NCBI RefSeq assembly: GCF_014854695.1
Contig: NZ_CP027558.1
Location: forward strand, 124,001 to 188,000
Source of the DNA: Rhodococcus rhodochrous
Lineage (GTDB): Bacteria > Actinomycetota > Actinomycetes > Mycobacteriales > Mycobacteriaceae
DNA length: 64,000 nucleotides
Direction: 5' to 3'
The stretch's first letter is position 1. Each line of letters starts with the position of its first letter. This document shows, one piece after another, positions 16,656-24,936 of this stretch. The notes beneath the pieces were generated by a model. It was not told where the DNA came from, did not search any database, and was given only the letters and a program-made list of their open reading frames with translations. Both the position numbers and the translations under genes were made by a program.

Positions 16656-17384
16656 ATGAGTGAGCATTTCGTGGTGACGGGTGGTAGCCGTGGGATCGGT
16701 GCCGCGATCGTTCGGGCTGCAGCTCGTGCGGGCCACGAGGTCAGTTTCACCTACCACCGGGACACCAATGCCGCAACCGGACTGGTCACCGAATGCGGCC
16801 CCCGAGTCCAGGCCATCCAATCCGACGTCGCCGACACCGACGCGGCAGGAACCGTCCTCGACACGGTGACGCGGACAAGGGGAGAGGTGACGGTTCTGGT
16901 GAACAACGCCGGGATCACCGGCCCGCTCGGCGACTTTCTCTCCGTCAGTCAAACGACGGTGCGGGAAGTCTTCGACGTCAACGTTTTCGGACTGTGGGCA
17001 ATGACGGCCGCCGTGGTCCGGTACTGGCGCGCACATTCCCTGCCGGGTGTGGTGGTCAACCTCAGCAGCATCGCCGCGACTACCGGGGCGCCCGGTGAGT
17101 ATGTGGGCTACGCCGCGTCCAAGGCTGCGGTCGAGGCGATCACCCGAGGCCTGGGACGCGAATTGGCGCCGGACATCCGTGTCGTCGGCATCGCGCCCGG
17201 CACCACCGACACGGACATCCACGCCGCTGCGGGCGATCCGGACCGAGCACAGAGGGTCGTCGAACGGATACCTCTCGGCCGCATCGCCACGGCGGACGAG
17301 ATCGCCGCCGCGGTGCTGTTCGCGGCCGGAGAGAACGCCTCGTATCTGACCGCCACGACCATCACCGTGGCCGGTGGCCTGTGA
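16656..17384 (+). CDS. SDR family NAD(P)-dependent oxidoreductase
   Basis: A classical 242-residue short-chain dehydrogenase. It shows the TGGSRGIG nucleotide loop (residues 8-15), NNAG (83-86), catalytic S138 and the Y152-x3-K156 pair, and the late PLGRIATADEIAAAVLFAAG segment. It is similar to 3-oxoacyl-ACP reductase/glucose-dehydrogenase-like SDRs. It probably oxidises or reduces a hydroxyl/ketone on the metabolite handled by this operon. It lies 6 bases after the MDMPI-like gene and 32 before the exporter gene. Confidence 0.85.
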   Translation: MSEHFVVTGGSRGIGAAIVRAAARAGHEVSFTYHRDTNAATGLVTECGPRVQAIQSDVADTDAAGTVLDTVTRTRGEVTVLVNNAGITGPLGDFLSVSQTTVREVFDVNVFGLWAMTAAVVRYWRAHSLPGVVVNLSSIAATTGAPGEYVGYAASKAAVEAITRGLGRELAPDIRVVGIAPGTTDTDIHAAAGDPDRAQRVVERIPLGRIATADEIAAAVLFAAGENASYLTATTITVAGGL

Positions 17385-17416
17385 CCGGAACATGCTGATG
17401 AAGGGGAGAATAGGTC

Positions 17417-18049
17417 ATGACCGCCGCTTTCGTCATTGCGGTCGCCTTCATGGTGATGACCCCTGGTCCGGACAGCCTGGCGATCGCTGATGCGGCCGTG
17501 CGCTCTCGGACCGACGGTGTCATGATCGCACTCGGTGCTGTTACCGGCATGCTCGTCTTCACCGTCGCCGCCTGCACCGGACTCGGTGCACTGCTCGTCG
17601 CCGCACCCGCCGCTCTCGACGCCCTACGGATCGTGGGTGGACTCTATCTGGTCTTCGTCGGACTCACGTCCCTGCGCAGCGCTGTCCGTGCTCCCGCCGA
17701 TACCGAGGAAACAGCTCCGGGAAGCCCTGCGTCGCAGCGGATATTGGCACCTGCACGTCGGTTCGGACGAGACCTTCTCGTGGATATGACCAATCCGAAG
17801 ACCTTGGTCGTGTTCGTCACGGTCGTACCGGCGTTCGCAGGTCCGGACGCCGATTACCCAACCCTGGTCGGACACTGCCTGTTTCTGGTGGTCTTCGCAG
17901 CAGCATGGTTCCTGACGGTGGCACTGCTCGCCGCCCGGATCGGCACGCTCGGCCCACGGTCGGAGCGTTGGACTGCCATCGTCACCGGTGGCGTCATGTG
18001 CGGTTTCGGCATCGCGATCCTGGTCCTTGATCCCTTCGTTCGCGGTTGA
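17417..18049 (+). CDS. LysE family exporter
   Basis: The 210-residue inner-membrane protein has the LysE/RhtB layout: about six hydrophobic helices and the signature TPGPDSLAIAD in the first loop, then a polar central loop (residues 95-115) and DMTNPKTLVVF. Relatives export amino acids or small polar metabolites. GGGGAG lies before the ATG. In this operon it may expel the substrate or product of the SDR, PhzF and MDMPI-like enzymes; an amino-acid-like compound would suit both LysE and a MocR-type regulator. Confidence 0.82.
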   Translation: MTAAFVIAVAFMVMTPGPDSLAIADAAVRSRTDGVMIALGAVTGMLVFTVAACTGLGALLVAAPAALDALRIVGGLYLVFVGLTSLRSAVRAPADTEETAPGSPASQRILAPARRFGRDLLVDMTNPKTLVVFVTVVPAFAGPDADYPTLVGHCLFLVVFAAAWFLTVALLAARIGTLGPRSERWTAIVTGGVMCGFGIAILVLDPFVRG

Positions 18050-18091
18050 ACCGAAGCGGCAACAATGTCGGACATGGAGGAAGAGAGCACA

Positions 18092-19258
18092 GTGGCGCGA
18101 GTGGAGCTGTACGAAGCGTTCGCCGTCGATGCCGGGGGAGGCAATCCGGCCGGCGTAGTCCTCGATGCACAGGGCATGTCGGAGCGCGAGATGCTCACGG
18201 TGGCCCGCGATGTCGGAGCATCGGAAACCGCTTTCGTCACCGACGGGGATGCGCCGCACACCTATCGCCTGCGTTATTTCTCCCCTGAGGTCGAAGTGCC
18301 CTTCTGCGGACACGCCACCATCGCCACCGCCATCGCCCTGGCCGAACACCGCGACGAGGACGACATCGTCATGCTGACCCGCGCAGGCCGTGTGCCGGTG
18401 CAGATCGAACGCCGTCCCGACGGTCTGCACGCGGCCTTCACATCGGTCCCACCCACGATCACCACCGTGCCGGACGACATCGTCGCGGCAGCCTTGACAG
18501 CGCTGCGATGGGCACCGGATGACCTCGATTCTCGCTTCCCCGCCGCGGTATGTGATGCGGGCTCTCGACACTTAATCCTCGGCGTCGGCACCCGCGAACG
18601 CTTGGCTCGCCTCGATTACGACTTCGACGCGCTGCGGACCGTGCTCACCGAACTCGACGCGATGACCGCCCAGCTGTTCTGGTTCGGCTCCGGGCGGGAC
18701 CTTCACAGTCGCAACCCCTTTCCCGTCGGCGGGATCGTGGAGGACCCTGCGACCGGATCGGCCGCGGCCGCTCTCGGCGGATACCTCCGCCACTTGGGCG
18801 TGGCGAAGCCGGGAGACCGGTTCGTCGTGCACCAAGGAGTTGACATGGGACGGCCGAGCAAGATCGGAGTGCGGATCGGCGAGAGTGGGCAGGGCATCAC
18901 CGTGTCCGGACGGGCGGTGCGCGCCGAACCTGCGCGACGGCTCGATGACGCTGGGCAGGTCCAGCCCACCTCCACTGCTCGCTATGTCGAACACCTGCGG
19001 CGCCCCGATCTGAGCGTCGGCACCTACTCGATTCCGAACGGTGGTGTAGACGGACAACAACCGCACACCGAAGACGAGATCTACATCGTCACCGCGGGGG
19101 CTGCGACCTTGTGGACGCCGCCCGGGACCGTGCCGGCACCGACTGGGGCGGTGCTGTTCGTCCCAGCAGGTCTGCCCCATCGTTTCGTCGACGTCGACGA
19201 GGACTTCGCGACACTGGTGGTCTTCGGCCCAGCGGAGGGCACCCGCGCCCGCGCATGA
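18092..19258 (+). CDS. PhzF family isomerase fused to a C-terminal cupin
   Basis: The protein has 388 residues from the GTG at 18092, which is preceded by GGAGGAA; an in-frame ATG at 18065 is possible. Residues 1-285 are a PhzF/diaminopimelate-epimerase-like fold: GNPAGVVLDA, the catalytic Glu in GASETAFV, PFCGHATIA, and VEDPATGSAAAALGGYL. Residues 295-388 form a small cupin with PHTEDEIYIVTAG and a later GLPHRF, the two metal-binding motifs. PhzF enzymes isomerise by proton shift and cupins bind small ligands or do metal-dependent chemistry. The fusion is unusual. It is the last gene of the operon and ends 9 bases from the convergent MocR gene. Confidence 0.8.
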   Translation: MARVELYEAFAVDAGGGNPAGVVLDAQGMSEREMLTVARDVGASETAFVTDGDAPHTYRLRYFSPEVEVPFCGHATIATAIALAEHRDEDDIVMLTRAGRVPVQIERRPDGLHAAFTSVPPTITTVPDDIVAAALTALRWAPDDLDSRFPAAVCDAGSRHLILGVGTRERLARLDYDFDALRTVLTELDAMTAQLFWFGSGRDLHSRNPFPVGGIVEDPATGSAAAALGGYLRHLGVAKPGDRFVVHQGVDMGRPSKIGVRIGESGQGITVSGRAVRAEPARRLDDAGQVQPTSTARYVEHLRRPDLSVGTYSIPNGGVDGQQPHTEDEIYIVTAGAATLWTPPGTVPAPTGAVLFVPAGLPHRFVDVDEDFATLVVFGPAEGTRARA

Positions 19259-19267
19259 ACCGGCAGC

Positions 19268-20665
19268 TCACACACTGGCCGCCAATCGCCGCGTATATGT
19301 CGCCCACGCCTCGACGAGCCGATCCACCGCAGACTCGAGCACGGCGGGGTCCGCGGCCGCCGAGATGCGGATGTACTCGCGCAGGCTCCCGTCGGTGACA
19401 CACTCGCGCCCGACACACACCCTGACTCCGCCGCGCACGGCGACGTGCGCGAAGGTCGACGCATCCACGACCGGCAGGCGGATCCACAGCCCGTCCCCGG
19501 TCGTCGACGCCACGGTCCAACTCGGCATCAGCCCCGCCAGCATGCTGCGCAGAAGGACCACCCGTTCGGCGAGCGTGTCGTAGCGGGCGGTGTACCACTG
19601 CGGACTGGTTGCGTCGAGCAACCGTGCGGCGTGGACCTGTGCACTGACCGCCGGGGCCGGAATACGGGGCAATGCGCTGAGCAGGGATGCGTCCGGCGCG
19701 GGAAGCCGGATCCACCCGATGCCGCACCCGGCCCAGAACACGCGATTGAGTTCCCCGATCGCGGTGACCCGTTCGGACAGCGCCGCCAGCGGTCGCAGCC
19801 GGGGGTCGCGCGACCTGGCGAGCGGAAGAAATGACAGCTCCTCGACCACGACGGCGGTGTGATCCTCGATCGCCGCGGCGAGGCGCGGTAACCGCGACGA
19901 GGCCGTCGTCTGTCCGCTGGGTCCGGACTCGACCACATCGACGAAGGCAGTCGCAGCACGGGTGCGGCGCAGCGCGCGCCGCATCGCCGCCGGATCGATG
20001 CCCCCGGCGTCGGGATACAGGCACAGCGAGGTCGCAGTGTGTTCGGTGAAGGCTGCACGCAGCGTCGGCCATAACGGTGCGCCGAGCACGGTCGGACGTT
20101 TCGCGGCGGAGTTCGCTCGCAACACGATATCGAGTGATTCTGCTGCTGCGGTGGTCACGACGATTTGTTCCGCTTCGGTCGGCAGGCCCAGGCGTGTGAG
20201 GTGCGATGCCAGGGCGTGCCGGAGGACCGGAAGTCCCCGGGTGGGAACGCCCGCCCTGTGAGCGGCTGGGTCGAAGCTCCAGTCGATTGCAGGAAGGTGC
20301 GACGGATCCACCGGGGCTGGCCTGGACAGGTCGATGACGTCGCCGATGTCCTCGGTCGACGAATCGATATGGCGCACTACCGCGTGAGAGGAGGTCCGGC
20401 GGGGACGAACGAAGGTGCCCGAACCGTGGATGCGTTCGACGACCCCGCGTTCGACGAGTTCTTCGAAGGCGCGCACCACCGTTCCGCGACTGACGCACAG
20501 TGCGGCGGCGAGGGTGCGTTCGGCAGGGAGGCGCTGACCGTAGGTCACGGTGCGGGAATCGATGGCTCGTTCGACCGCCGTGACGATTCGTAGGTAGCGA
20601 GGAAGGTCGGTGCGTTCGTCCGTCGCGAAGACGACAGTTGTCCACCACGCAGTGTCCTGGTCCAC
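19268..20665 (-). CDS. MocR-type regulator with degenerate aminotransferase domain
   Basis: The protein has 465 residues from the GTG at 20665. The winged HTH of the GntR type is at about residues 25-88 (RLPAERTLAAALCVSRGTVVRAF). The rest aligns with the fold-I aminotransferase domain of MocR/PdxR/GabR regulators, but key PLP residues are changed. The lysine of the usual 'GS(L/F)SK' is replaced (GELNR, R308), and the NPTG loop reads GPSG. PLP therefore probably cannot form a Schiff base. Alternative start codons in the conserved N-terminal part are lacking, so GTG is favoured; it sits inside the proposed operator, suggesting tight autoregulation or a leaderless transcript. It likely controls the convergent operon at 15990-19258. 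Confidence 0.82.
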   Translation of the reverse strand: MDQDTAWWTTVVFATDERTDLPRYLRIVTAVERAIDSRTVTYGQRLPAERTLAAALCVSRGTVVRAFEELVERGVVERIHGSGTFVRPRRTSSHAVVRHIDSSTEDIGDVIDLSRPAPVDPSHLPAIDWSFDPAAHRAGVPTRGLPVLRHALASHLTRLGLPTEAEQIVVTTAAAESLDIVLRANSAAKRPTVLGAPLWPTLRAAFTEHTATSLCLYPDAGGIDPAAMRRALRRTRAATAFVDVVESGPSGQTTASSRLPRLAAAIEDHTAVVVEELSFLPLARSRDPRLRPLAALSERVTAIGELNRVFWAGCGIGWIRLPAPDASLLSALPRIPAPAVSAQVHAARLLDATSPQWYTARYDTLAERVVLLRSMLAGLMPSWTVASTTGDGLWIRLPVVDASTFAHVAVRGGVRVCVGRECVTDGSLREYIRISAAADPAVLESAVDRLVEAWATYTRRLAASV

Positions 20666-20684
20666 TCGACAAAAATGGCACTGT
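20658..20684 (-). promoter_or_regulatory. Candidate MocR operator overlapping the regulator's start
   Basis: TGGTCCACT (20658-20666) and AAAATGGCACTGT (20672-20684) repeat the two words found at 15909-15956, but only 5 bases apart here instead of 26. The element covers the proposed GTG start of the MocR gene and lies 61 bases before the plus-strand SCO6745-like gene, so it may control both directions. Confidence 0.6.
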
Positions 20685-20744
20685 CCGGGCTGGTGGTGCA
20701 AGCACGATGCTGGACCTGCACGACCACCGAGCGGAGGAATGGCG

Positions 20745-21608
20745 ATGGCAGAACCGGCAGCGACACTGGCCCGACGCCTGTGGGAGGCAATCGAACCGCT
20801 GCACGCGGCACCGTACTTCTCCCCGCACCACCGCCGGATCTCCCTCGATCTCGGCATGAGCGGCTACTGGATGGGTTACTTCGCCGGCCGCGCCGCACCG
20901 CTGGGGGCGATGACCGCAGCACCGGTCGAATCGATGTTCTTCAGCTTCCCCGACCGCCGCGTCGCACGCGCCCTGCCCGAAGCCTGGGCGTGCGCGGATC
21001 CTGGCACGGTACTCGAGGCACGAATCACCACCACGCGCCTCGTCCTAACCGACTACCTCCGCGACGTACCCCGACGCGACCTCGACACACTCGCTTCGTA
21101 CCTTGAAATGGCAGCGGATGGATGTCATTTCGCCGGGCGACCGCTGGCAGCCGGATGGTCGCGCGTTCCCCGTCCCGACGATATCGCCGCTCAGCTGTGG
21201 CTCGCCGCGACAGTCCTGCGTGAACATCGTGGAGACGGTCATGTCATTGCCTGTGTGCACGCGGGATTGCGGGGCATCGATGCGGTCGTCGCGCACGCCG
21301 CGACCGGCACAGTCACCCGCGAGATGATGCAACCCAACCGCGGCTGGAGCGATGAGGAATGGGAAGCCTCCGAGCGTCGCCTGCGTGCCCGCGGCCTGAT
21401 CGATATCGGCGGCCGGCTCACCAAGAGCGGGGGAGCGCTGCGACGCAGCATCGAGGACCGCACCGATTTCCTCGCAGCGGATCCGGTGACCGCCCTCGGT
21501 CAGACCGGCGTCGAAACGATCATCGCGATCGCTGCGCCTATCAGTCGCCGCCTGTTCGACACCGGCGTCATCCCGCTACCCAATCCCATCGGGGTTCCCC
21601 GCCCCTGA
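20745..21608 (+). CDS. SCO6745 family protein
   Basis: The 287-residue protein matches the actinobacterial SCO6745/SalK-like family: ATLARRLWEAIEPLHAAPYFSP, MGYFAGRAAPLGA, FSFPDRRVARALP, and a C-terminal winged-helix-like part (GWSDEEWEASERRLRARGLI). The function of the family is not established; some members sit beside regulatory or antibiotic genes. The second of two close ATG codons (20745) is preferred because GGAGGA then has proper spacing. It is transcribed divergently from the MocR gene and may share its operator. A crotonase gene follows after 18 bases. Confidence 0.7.
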   Translation: MAEPAATLARRLWEAIEPLHAAPYFSPHHRRISLDLGMSGYWMGYFAGRAAPLGAMTAAPVESMFFSFPDRRVARALPEAWACADPGTVLEARITTTRLVLTDYLRDVPRRDLDTLASYLEMAADGCHFAGRPLAAGWSRVPRPDDIAAQLWLAATVLREHRGDGHVIACVHAGLRGIDAVVAHAATGTVTREMMQPNRGWSDEEWEASERRLRARGLIDIGGRLTKSGGALRRSIEDRTDFLAADPVTALGQTGVETIIAIAAPISRRLFDTGVIPLPNPIGVPRP

Positions 21609-21626
21609 CCTGGCCATGGAGGCAGC

Positions 21627-22295
21627 ATGAATAGTTCCCTCATCGACGTGGACACCACCGAGCTCGACGAATATGGCGTCGCCGTCGTGACCCTGAACCG
21701 TCCCGATAAGAAGAATGCCTTGTCGCACGCGATGCGACTTGACCTCGCCCACACCTTCGAGGCCCTGACCGACGCCCGCGTGGTGATCCTGACCGGCCGC
21801 GGAGACGTCTTCAGTGCAGGATTCGACCTCACCGAATTCGACCGGATCGACGAGGCCGGACTGTGGGAATCCTCCGACCGAATGAATGCCGCCATCGCCA
21901 CGCACCCCGTGCCGGTGATCGCCGCACTGGACGGACCCGCCATGGCCGGGGGAACGGACCTCGCGGTACTCACCGACATCCGCCTCGGCACCGCGTGCAC
22001 GAGTTTCTCCCACCCCGAACACCGCCGATTCCCCGTCGTCTACGGCCCCCTTGCCGAACGCGTCGGCCCCACCCGCGCACGCGAACTCGTCCTCACCGGT
22101 CGAACCGTCGAGGCCGACGAAGCTCTTACGATCGGGTTGCTGACCGAGATCGTCCGTGACCGCCCCGTTCTCGACCGCGCCCGCGAACTCGTCTACGACA
22201 TCGCACGCACGCCCTCGCATCTCCTGCACGGCATGCGAGACAAATTCCAGCAGACCCAACGTTACGACCCGGCCTGCCACACCCTGTCCCTGTAA
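21627..22295 (+). CDS. Enoyl-CoA hydratase/isomerase family protein (short)
   Basis: A 222-residue crotonase-fold protein, about 35 residues shorter than usual at the C-terminus. It has VVTLNRPDKKNALS, the first oxyanion loop FSAGFDLTEF and the second GPAMAGGTDLAVL. The usual catalytic Glu positions in the central region are not obvious (SFSHPEHRRFPVVYG). It should bind an acyl-CoA, but hydratase activity is uncertain; isomerase, hydrolase or dehalogenase-like chemistry is possible. GGAGG precedes the ATG. It is 45 bases before a second, ordinary crotonase gene. Confidence 0.8.
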   Translation: MNSSLIDVDTTELDEYGVAVVTLNRPDKKNALSHAMRLDLAHTFEALTDARVVILTGRGDVFSAGFDLTEFDRIDEAGLWESSDRMNAAIATHPVPVIAALDGPAMAGGTDLAVLTDIRLGTACTSFSHPEHRRFPVVYGPLAERVGPTRARELVLTGRTVEADEALTIGLLTEIVRDRPVLDRARELVYDIARTPSHLLHGMRDKFQQTQRYDPACHTLSL

Positions 22296-22340
22296 CCACC
22301 ACGCCGCCAGTGCCTCGCGACATTCGATCGAAGGAACCGT

Positions 22341-23120
22341 ATGAGCATCCACGTGCGCCACGCAGAATCGACCGCAGTGATCACCATCGACCGCCCTCAC
22401 AAACTCAACGCGCTCGACTACACCACGATCGACGAGTTGTCGGCGTGGCTGGACGATGCCACCGCTGATGATGCGATCCGCTCGATCATCCTCACCGGAT
22501 CCGGTGACCGGGCTTTCAGTGCCGGCGCGGACATCTCCTGCCTGGCGCAGAGCATCGAGGCCGGCACCACCCACGCCCTGCAGGAGATCGTGACCCGCGG
22601 ACAAGGGCTGACCAAACGCATCGAACAATTCCCGAAACCGATCATCGCCGCCGTCAACGGCCTCGCCTACGGCGGCGGATGCGAAATCGTCGAAGCAGCA
22701 CATCTCGCCGTCGCTGCCGACCATGCCCTCTTCGCCAAACCGGAAATCACACTGGGATTCCCACCACCGTTCGGGGGATCACAACGACTGCCACGCCATA
22801 TCGGCCGCAAACGGGCCCTCGAGATGATCCTCACCGGCGACGCCGTCGATGCCCACCGTGCCTACGAGATGGGTTTGATCAACCACGTCGTCCCGGCCAC
22901 CGAACTGCTGTCCACCGCGTTGGAGTTGGCGGTACGCATCGAACGCCACGCACCGACCGCAGTGCATGCCTGTCTCGCCGCCGTCACCCGCGGCCTCAAC
23001 GTGCCCATCGACGAAGGACTCGCTGTCGAGGCCGCATGGTTCGCAACTACCGTTCCTACCGCGGGCGTGAGGAGAGGGCTCGACGGATTCCTCGGCCGAC
23101 GGACAGTAGCCCCGAAGTAA
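22341..23120 (+). CDS. Enoyl-CoA hydratase family protein
   Basis: A full-length, 259-residue crotonase. AVITIDRPHKLNALD, the oxyanion loops FSAGADISCLAQ and GLAYGGGCEIVEA, and the active-site region FAKPEITLGFPPPFGG (acidic residue at the first catalytic position) are all present. Likely reaction: hydration of a 2-enoyl-CoA in beta-oxidation. GAAGGA lies ahead of the ATG. It ends 63 bases before the left end of the IS256-family element, which has separated this operon from a strong hairpin terminator now at 24575-24603. Confidence 0.85.
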   Translation: MSIHVRHAESTAVITIDRPHKLNALDYTTIDELSAWLDDATADDAIRSIILTGSGDRAFSAGADISCLAQSIEAGTTHALQEIVTRGQGLTKRIEQFPKPIIAAVNGLAYGGGCEIVEAAHLAVAADHALFAKPEITLGFPPPFGGSQRLPRHIGRKRALEMILTGDAVDAHRAYEMGLINHVVPATELLSTALELAVRIERHAPTAVHACLAAVTRGLNVPIDEGLAVEAAWFATTVPTAGVRRGLDGFLGRRTVAPK

Positions 23121-23175
23121 GTACGTGTTTGGGGTAGGAGACGTCGAACACTCGCACACGGGCGCATTCCGTGCG

Positions 23176-23183
23176 TAACGCGG
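23176..23183. repeat. Left 8-bp target-site duplication of the IS element
   Basis: TAACGCGG, identical to 24564-24571 on the other side of the element. Confidence 0.9.
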
Positions 23184-24563
23184 GGGACTGTCGGGATAAC
23201 GGTTGAACTGGCTTTGGCCGACACGCCGAGCTTGCTTGGCGAGAAGGCGCGATCATGACCGAAACACTCGATCCTATGGATCAGCCGAAGATCGATCCCC
23301 AGCAGCTGGCGCAGCAGTTGCTCGCCCAAGCCAAAGCCGACGGCGTCGAGTTGGTCGGCCCGAACGGACTACTCAACCAACTCACCGCCACGGTGCTCGA
23401 AACTGCCCTCGAAGCGGAAATGGACGAGCACCTCGGCTACGAAAAACACCAGGTAGAAGGAAGGAACACCGGCAACTCGCGTAACGGCCGGCGCAGCAAG
23501 ACCGTGCTGACCGAGATCGGCCCCGTGCAGATCCAAGTCCCGCGAGACACCGATGCCTCCTTCGATCCGCAGATCGTCAAGAAACGCCAACGGCGCCTGA
23601 CCGGAGTCGACGAGATCATCTTGTCGCTGTCGGCGAAAGGACTGACCACCGGTGAGATCGCTGCCCACTTCGACGACGTCTACGGCGCCACAGTGTCGAA
23701 GGAAACGATCAGCAAGATCACCGACAAGGTGCTCGCCGAGATGGCCGAATGGTCGGTCCGGCCGCTCGACTCGGTGTATCCGGTGTTGTTCATCGATGCG
23801 ATCCACGTCAAGATCCGTGACGGTCAGGTCGCCAACCGACCCGTCTACGTCGCCGTGGGGGTCACCACCTCCGGTGAACGCGACATCCTCGGCTTGTGGT
23901 CCGACGACGGCGGTGAGGGCGCGAAGTTCTGGTTGGCGGTGCTTACCGAGATCAAGAACCGCGGTGTCGAGGACGTGTGCATCGCCGTCTGCGACGGACT
24001 CAAAGGCCTACCCGAGGCGATCACCACCGTGTGGCCCCAAACGGTGGTGCAGACCTGCCTGATCCATCTGCTGCGCAACACCTTCCGGTATGCGGCCCGA
24101 CAATACTGGGAGGAGATGTCCCGGGATCTGCGGCCGATCTACACCGCTCCGACCGAGGCAGCGGCGAAGGAACGGTTCGGCGAGTTCGCCGGCAAGTGGG
24201 GACCGCGCTATCCGGCGATCGTCCGGATGTGGGAAAACAACTGGTCGGAGTTCGTGCCCTTCCTCGACTACGACATCGAGATTCGCCGGGTGATCTGCTC
24301 GACGAACGCGATCGAATCGCTCAACGCCCGGTACCGGAGGGCGATCCGGGCCCGTGGGCATTTCCCCAACGAACAAGCCGCGCTCAAGTGTCTGTATCTG
24401 GCCACTCGTGCGCTGGACCCGACCGGCAAGGGGCGCGCACGATGGACATCACGGTGGAAAGGAGCTTTGAACGCTTTCGCGATCACCTTCGAAGGACGCA
24501 TCACCCCGAACGCCAACTAATCCCATGTGTCAGAACCGGATCCACCGATTACCTGACAGTCCC
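23184..24563 (+). mobile_element. Complete IS256-family insertion sequence, 1380 bp
   Basis: Both ends begin with GGGACTGTC when read inward and continue as imperfect inverted repeats (15 of the first 20 bases match, and CGGT is shared at positions 17-20). The left end is at 23184 and the right end at 24563. The element carries one intact transposase gene. It is flanked by exact 8-bp copies of TAACGCGG, the duplication size typical of IS256 relatives. Intact ends, intact gene and exact duplication point to a recent insertion. It lies between a crotonase gene and that gene's probable terminator. Confidence 0.93.
23255..24520 (+). CDS. IS256-family (Mutator type) transposase
   Basis: The 421-residue transposase is full length. 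It contains RNGRRSKTVLTEIGPVQIQ, the first catalytic Asp region in VLFIDAIHVKIRDG, the second in CIAVCDGLKGLPEAI, the CLIHLLRN motif, and the Glu in CSTNAIESLNARYRRA, which together give the DDE active site. It cuts and joins the ends of the surrounding element. No frameshift or stop was seen, so it is probably active. Confidence 0.95.
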   Translation: MTETLDPMDQPKIDPQQLAQQLLAQAKADGVELVGPNGLLNQLTATVLETALEAEMDEHLGYEKHQVEGRNTGNSRNGRRSKTVLTEIGPVQIQVPRDTDASFDPQIVKKRQRRLTGVDEIILSLSAKGLTTGEIAAHFDDVYGATVSKETISKITDKVLAEMAEWSVRPLDSVYPVLFIDAIHVKIRDGQVANRPVYVAVGVTTSGERDILGLWSDDGGEGAKFWLAVLTEIKNRGVEDVCIAVCDGLKGLPEAITTVWPQTVVQTCLIHLLRNTFRYAARQYWEEMSRDLRPIYTAPTEAAAKERFGEFAGKWGPRYPAIVRMWENNWSEFVPFLDYDIEIRRVICSTNAIESLNARYRRAIRARGHFPNEQAALKCLYLATRALDPTGKGRARWTSRWKGALNAFAITFEGRITPNAN

Positions 24564-24571
24564 TAACGCGG
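24564..24571. repeat. Right 8-bp target-site duplication of the IS element
   Basis: TAACGCGG, identical to 23176-23183. Confidence 0.9.
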
Positions 24572-24574
24572 CGG

Positions 24575-24603
24575 GCCACCTTCCCCGTGATCGGGAAGGT
24601 GGC
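24575..24603 (+). terminator. Perfect 11-bp hairpin, former terminator of the crotonase operon
   Basis: GCCACCTTCCC pairs exactly with GGGAAGGTGGC around a 7-base loop. It lies 11 bases beyond the right end of the IS element. Without the insertion it would sit about 70 bases after the crotonase stop at 23120. Confidence 0.7.
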
Positions 24604-24707
24604 TCCAACCGGGTGCGGGGCTTCTCCAGTCCTGATCCGTTGAGAGTTCGATGTCCTGCGTGGATCGATCATCACGAACCGAGCTGGTGAAGTGGAAGGT
24701 TCGGTAT

Positions 24708-24890
24708 TCAGAGGCACTGATGGAGCATCGCTGCCAACTCGCGTGTTGCGGCCGCTTCGGTCTCCGCGCCCCACGCGCTCAGAGCATCGGCTGAGACCAT
24801 CAGAGATGCGGACGAATCAGCGGGGATGCCGTCGCCGAGCGGTAGTCCGATTTCCTGGCGGAGTTCATGCATAAGGACAGTGCGCTTCAT
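24708..24890 (-). CDS. Hypothetical 60-residue protein
   Basis: A small frame starts at the ATG 24890 with a purine-rich AAAGAAAG upstream, 46 bases after the crotonase gene on the same strand. The protein is acidic, Ala/Leu-rich and probably helical, beginning MKRTVLMHELRQEIGLPLGD. No family was recognised. Its position suggests it is co-transcribed with the crotonase, nitronate monooxygenase-like and SMP-30 genes. It could also be a chance frame. Confidence 0.4.
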   Translation of the reverse strand: MKRTVLMHELRQEIGLPLGDGIPADSSASLMVSADALSAWGAETEAAATRELAAMLHQCL

Positions 24891-24936
24891 GAGACTTTCT
24901 TTGTTCGGTCGGTTGGAGCGGGGACGCAGTAGGTGT

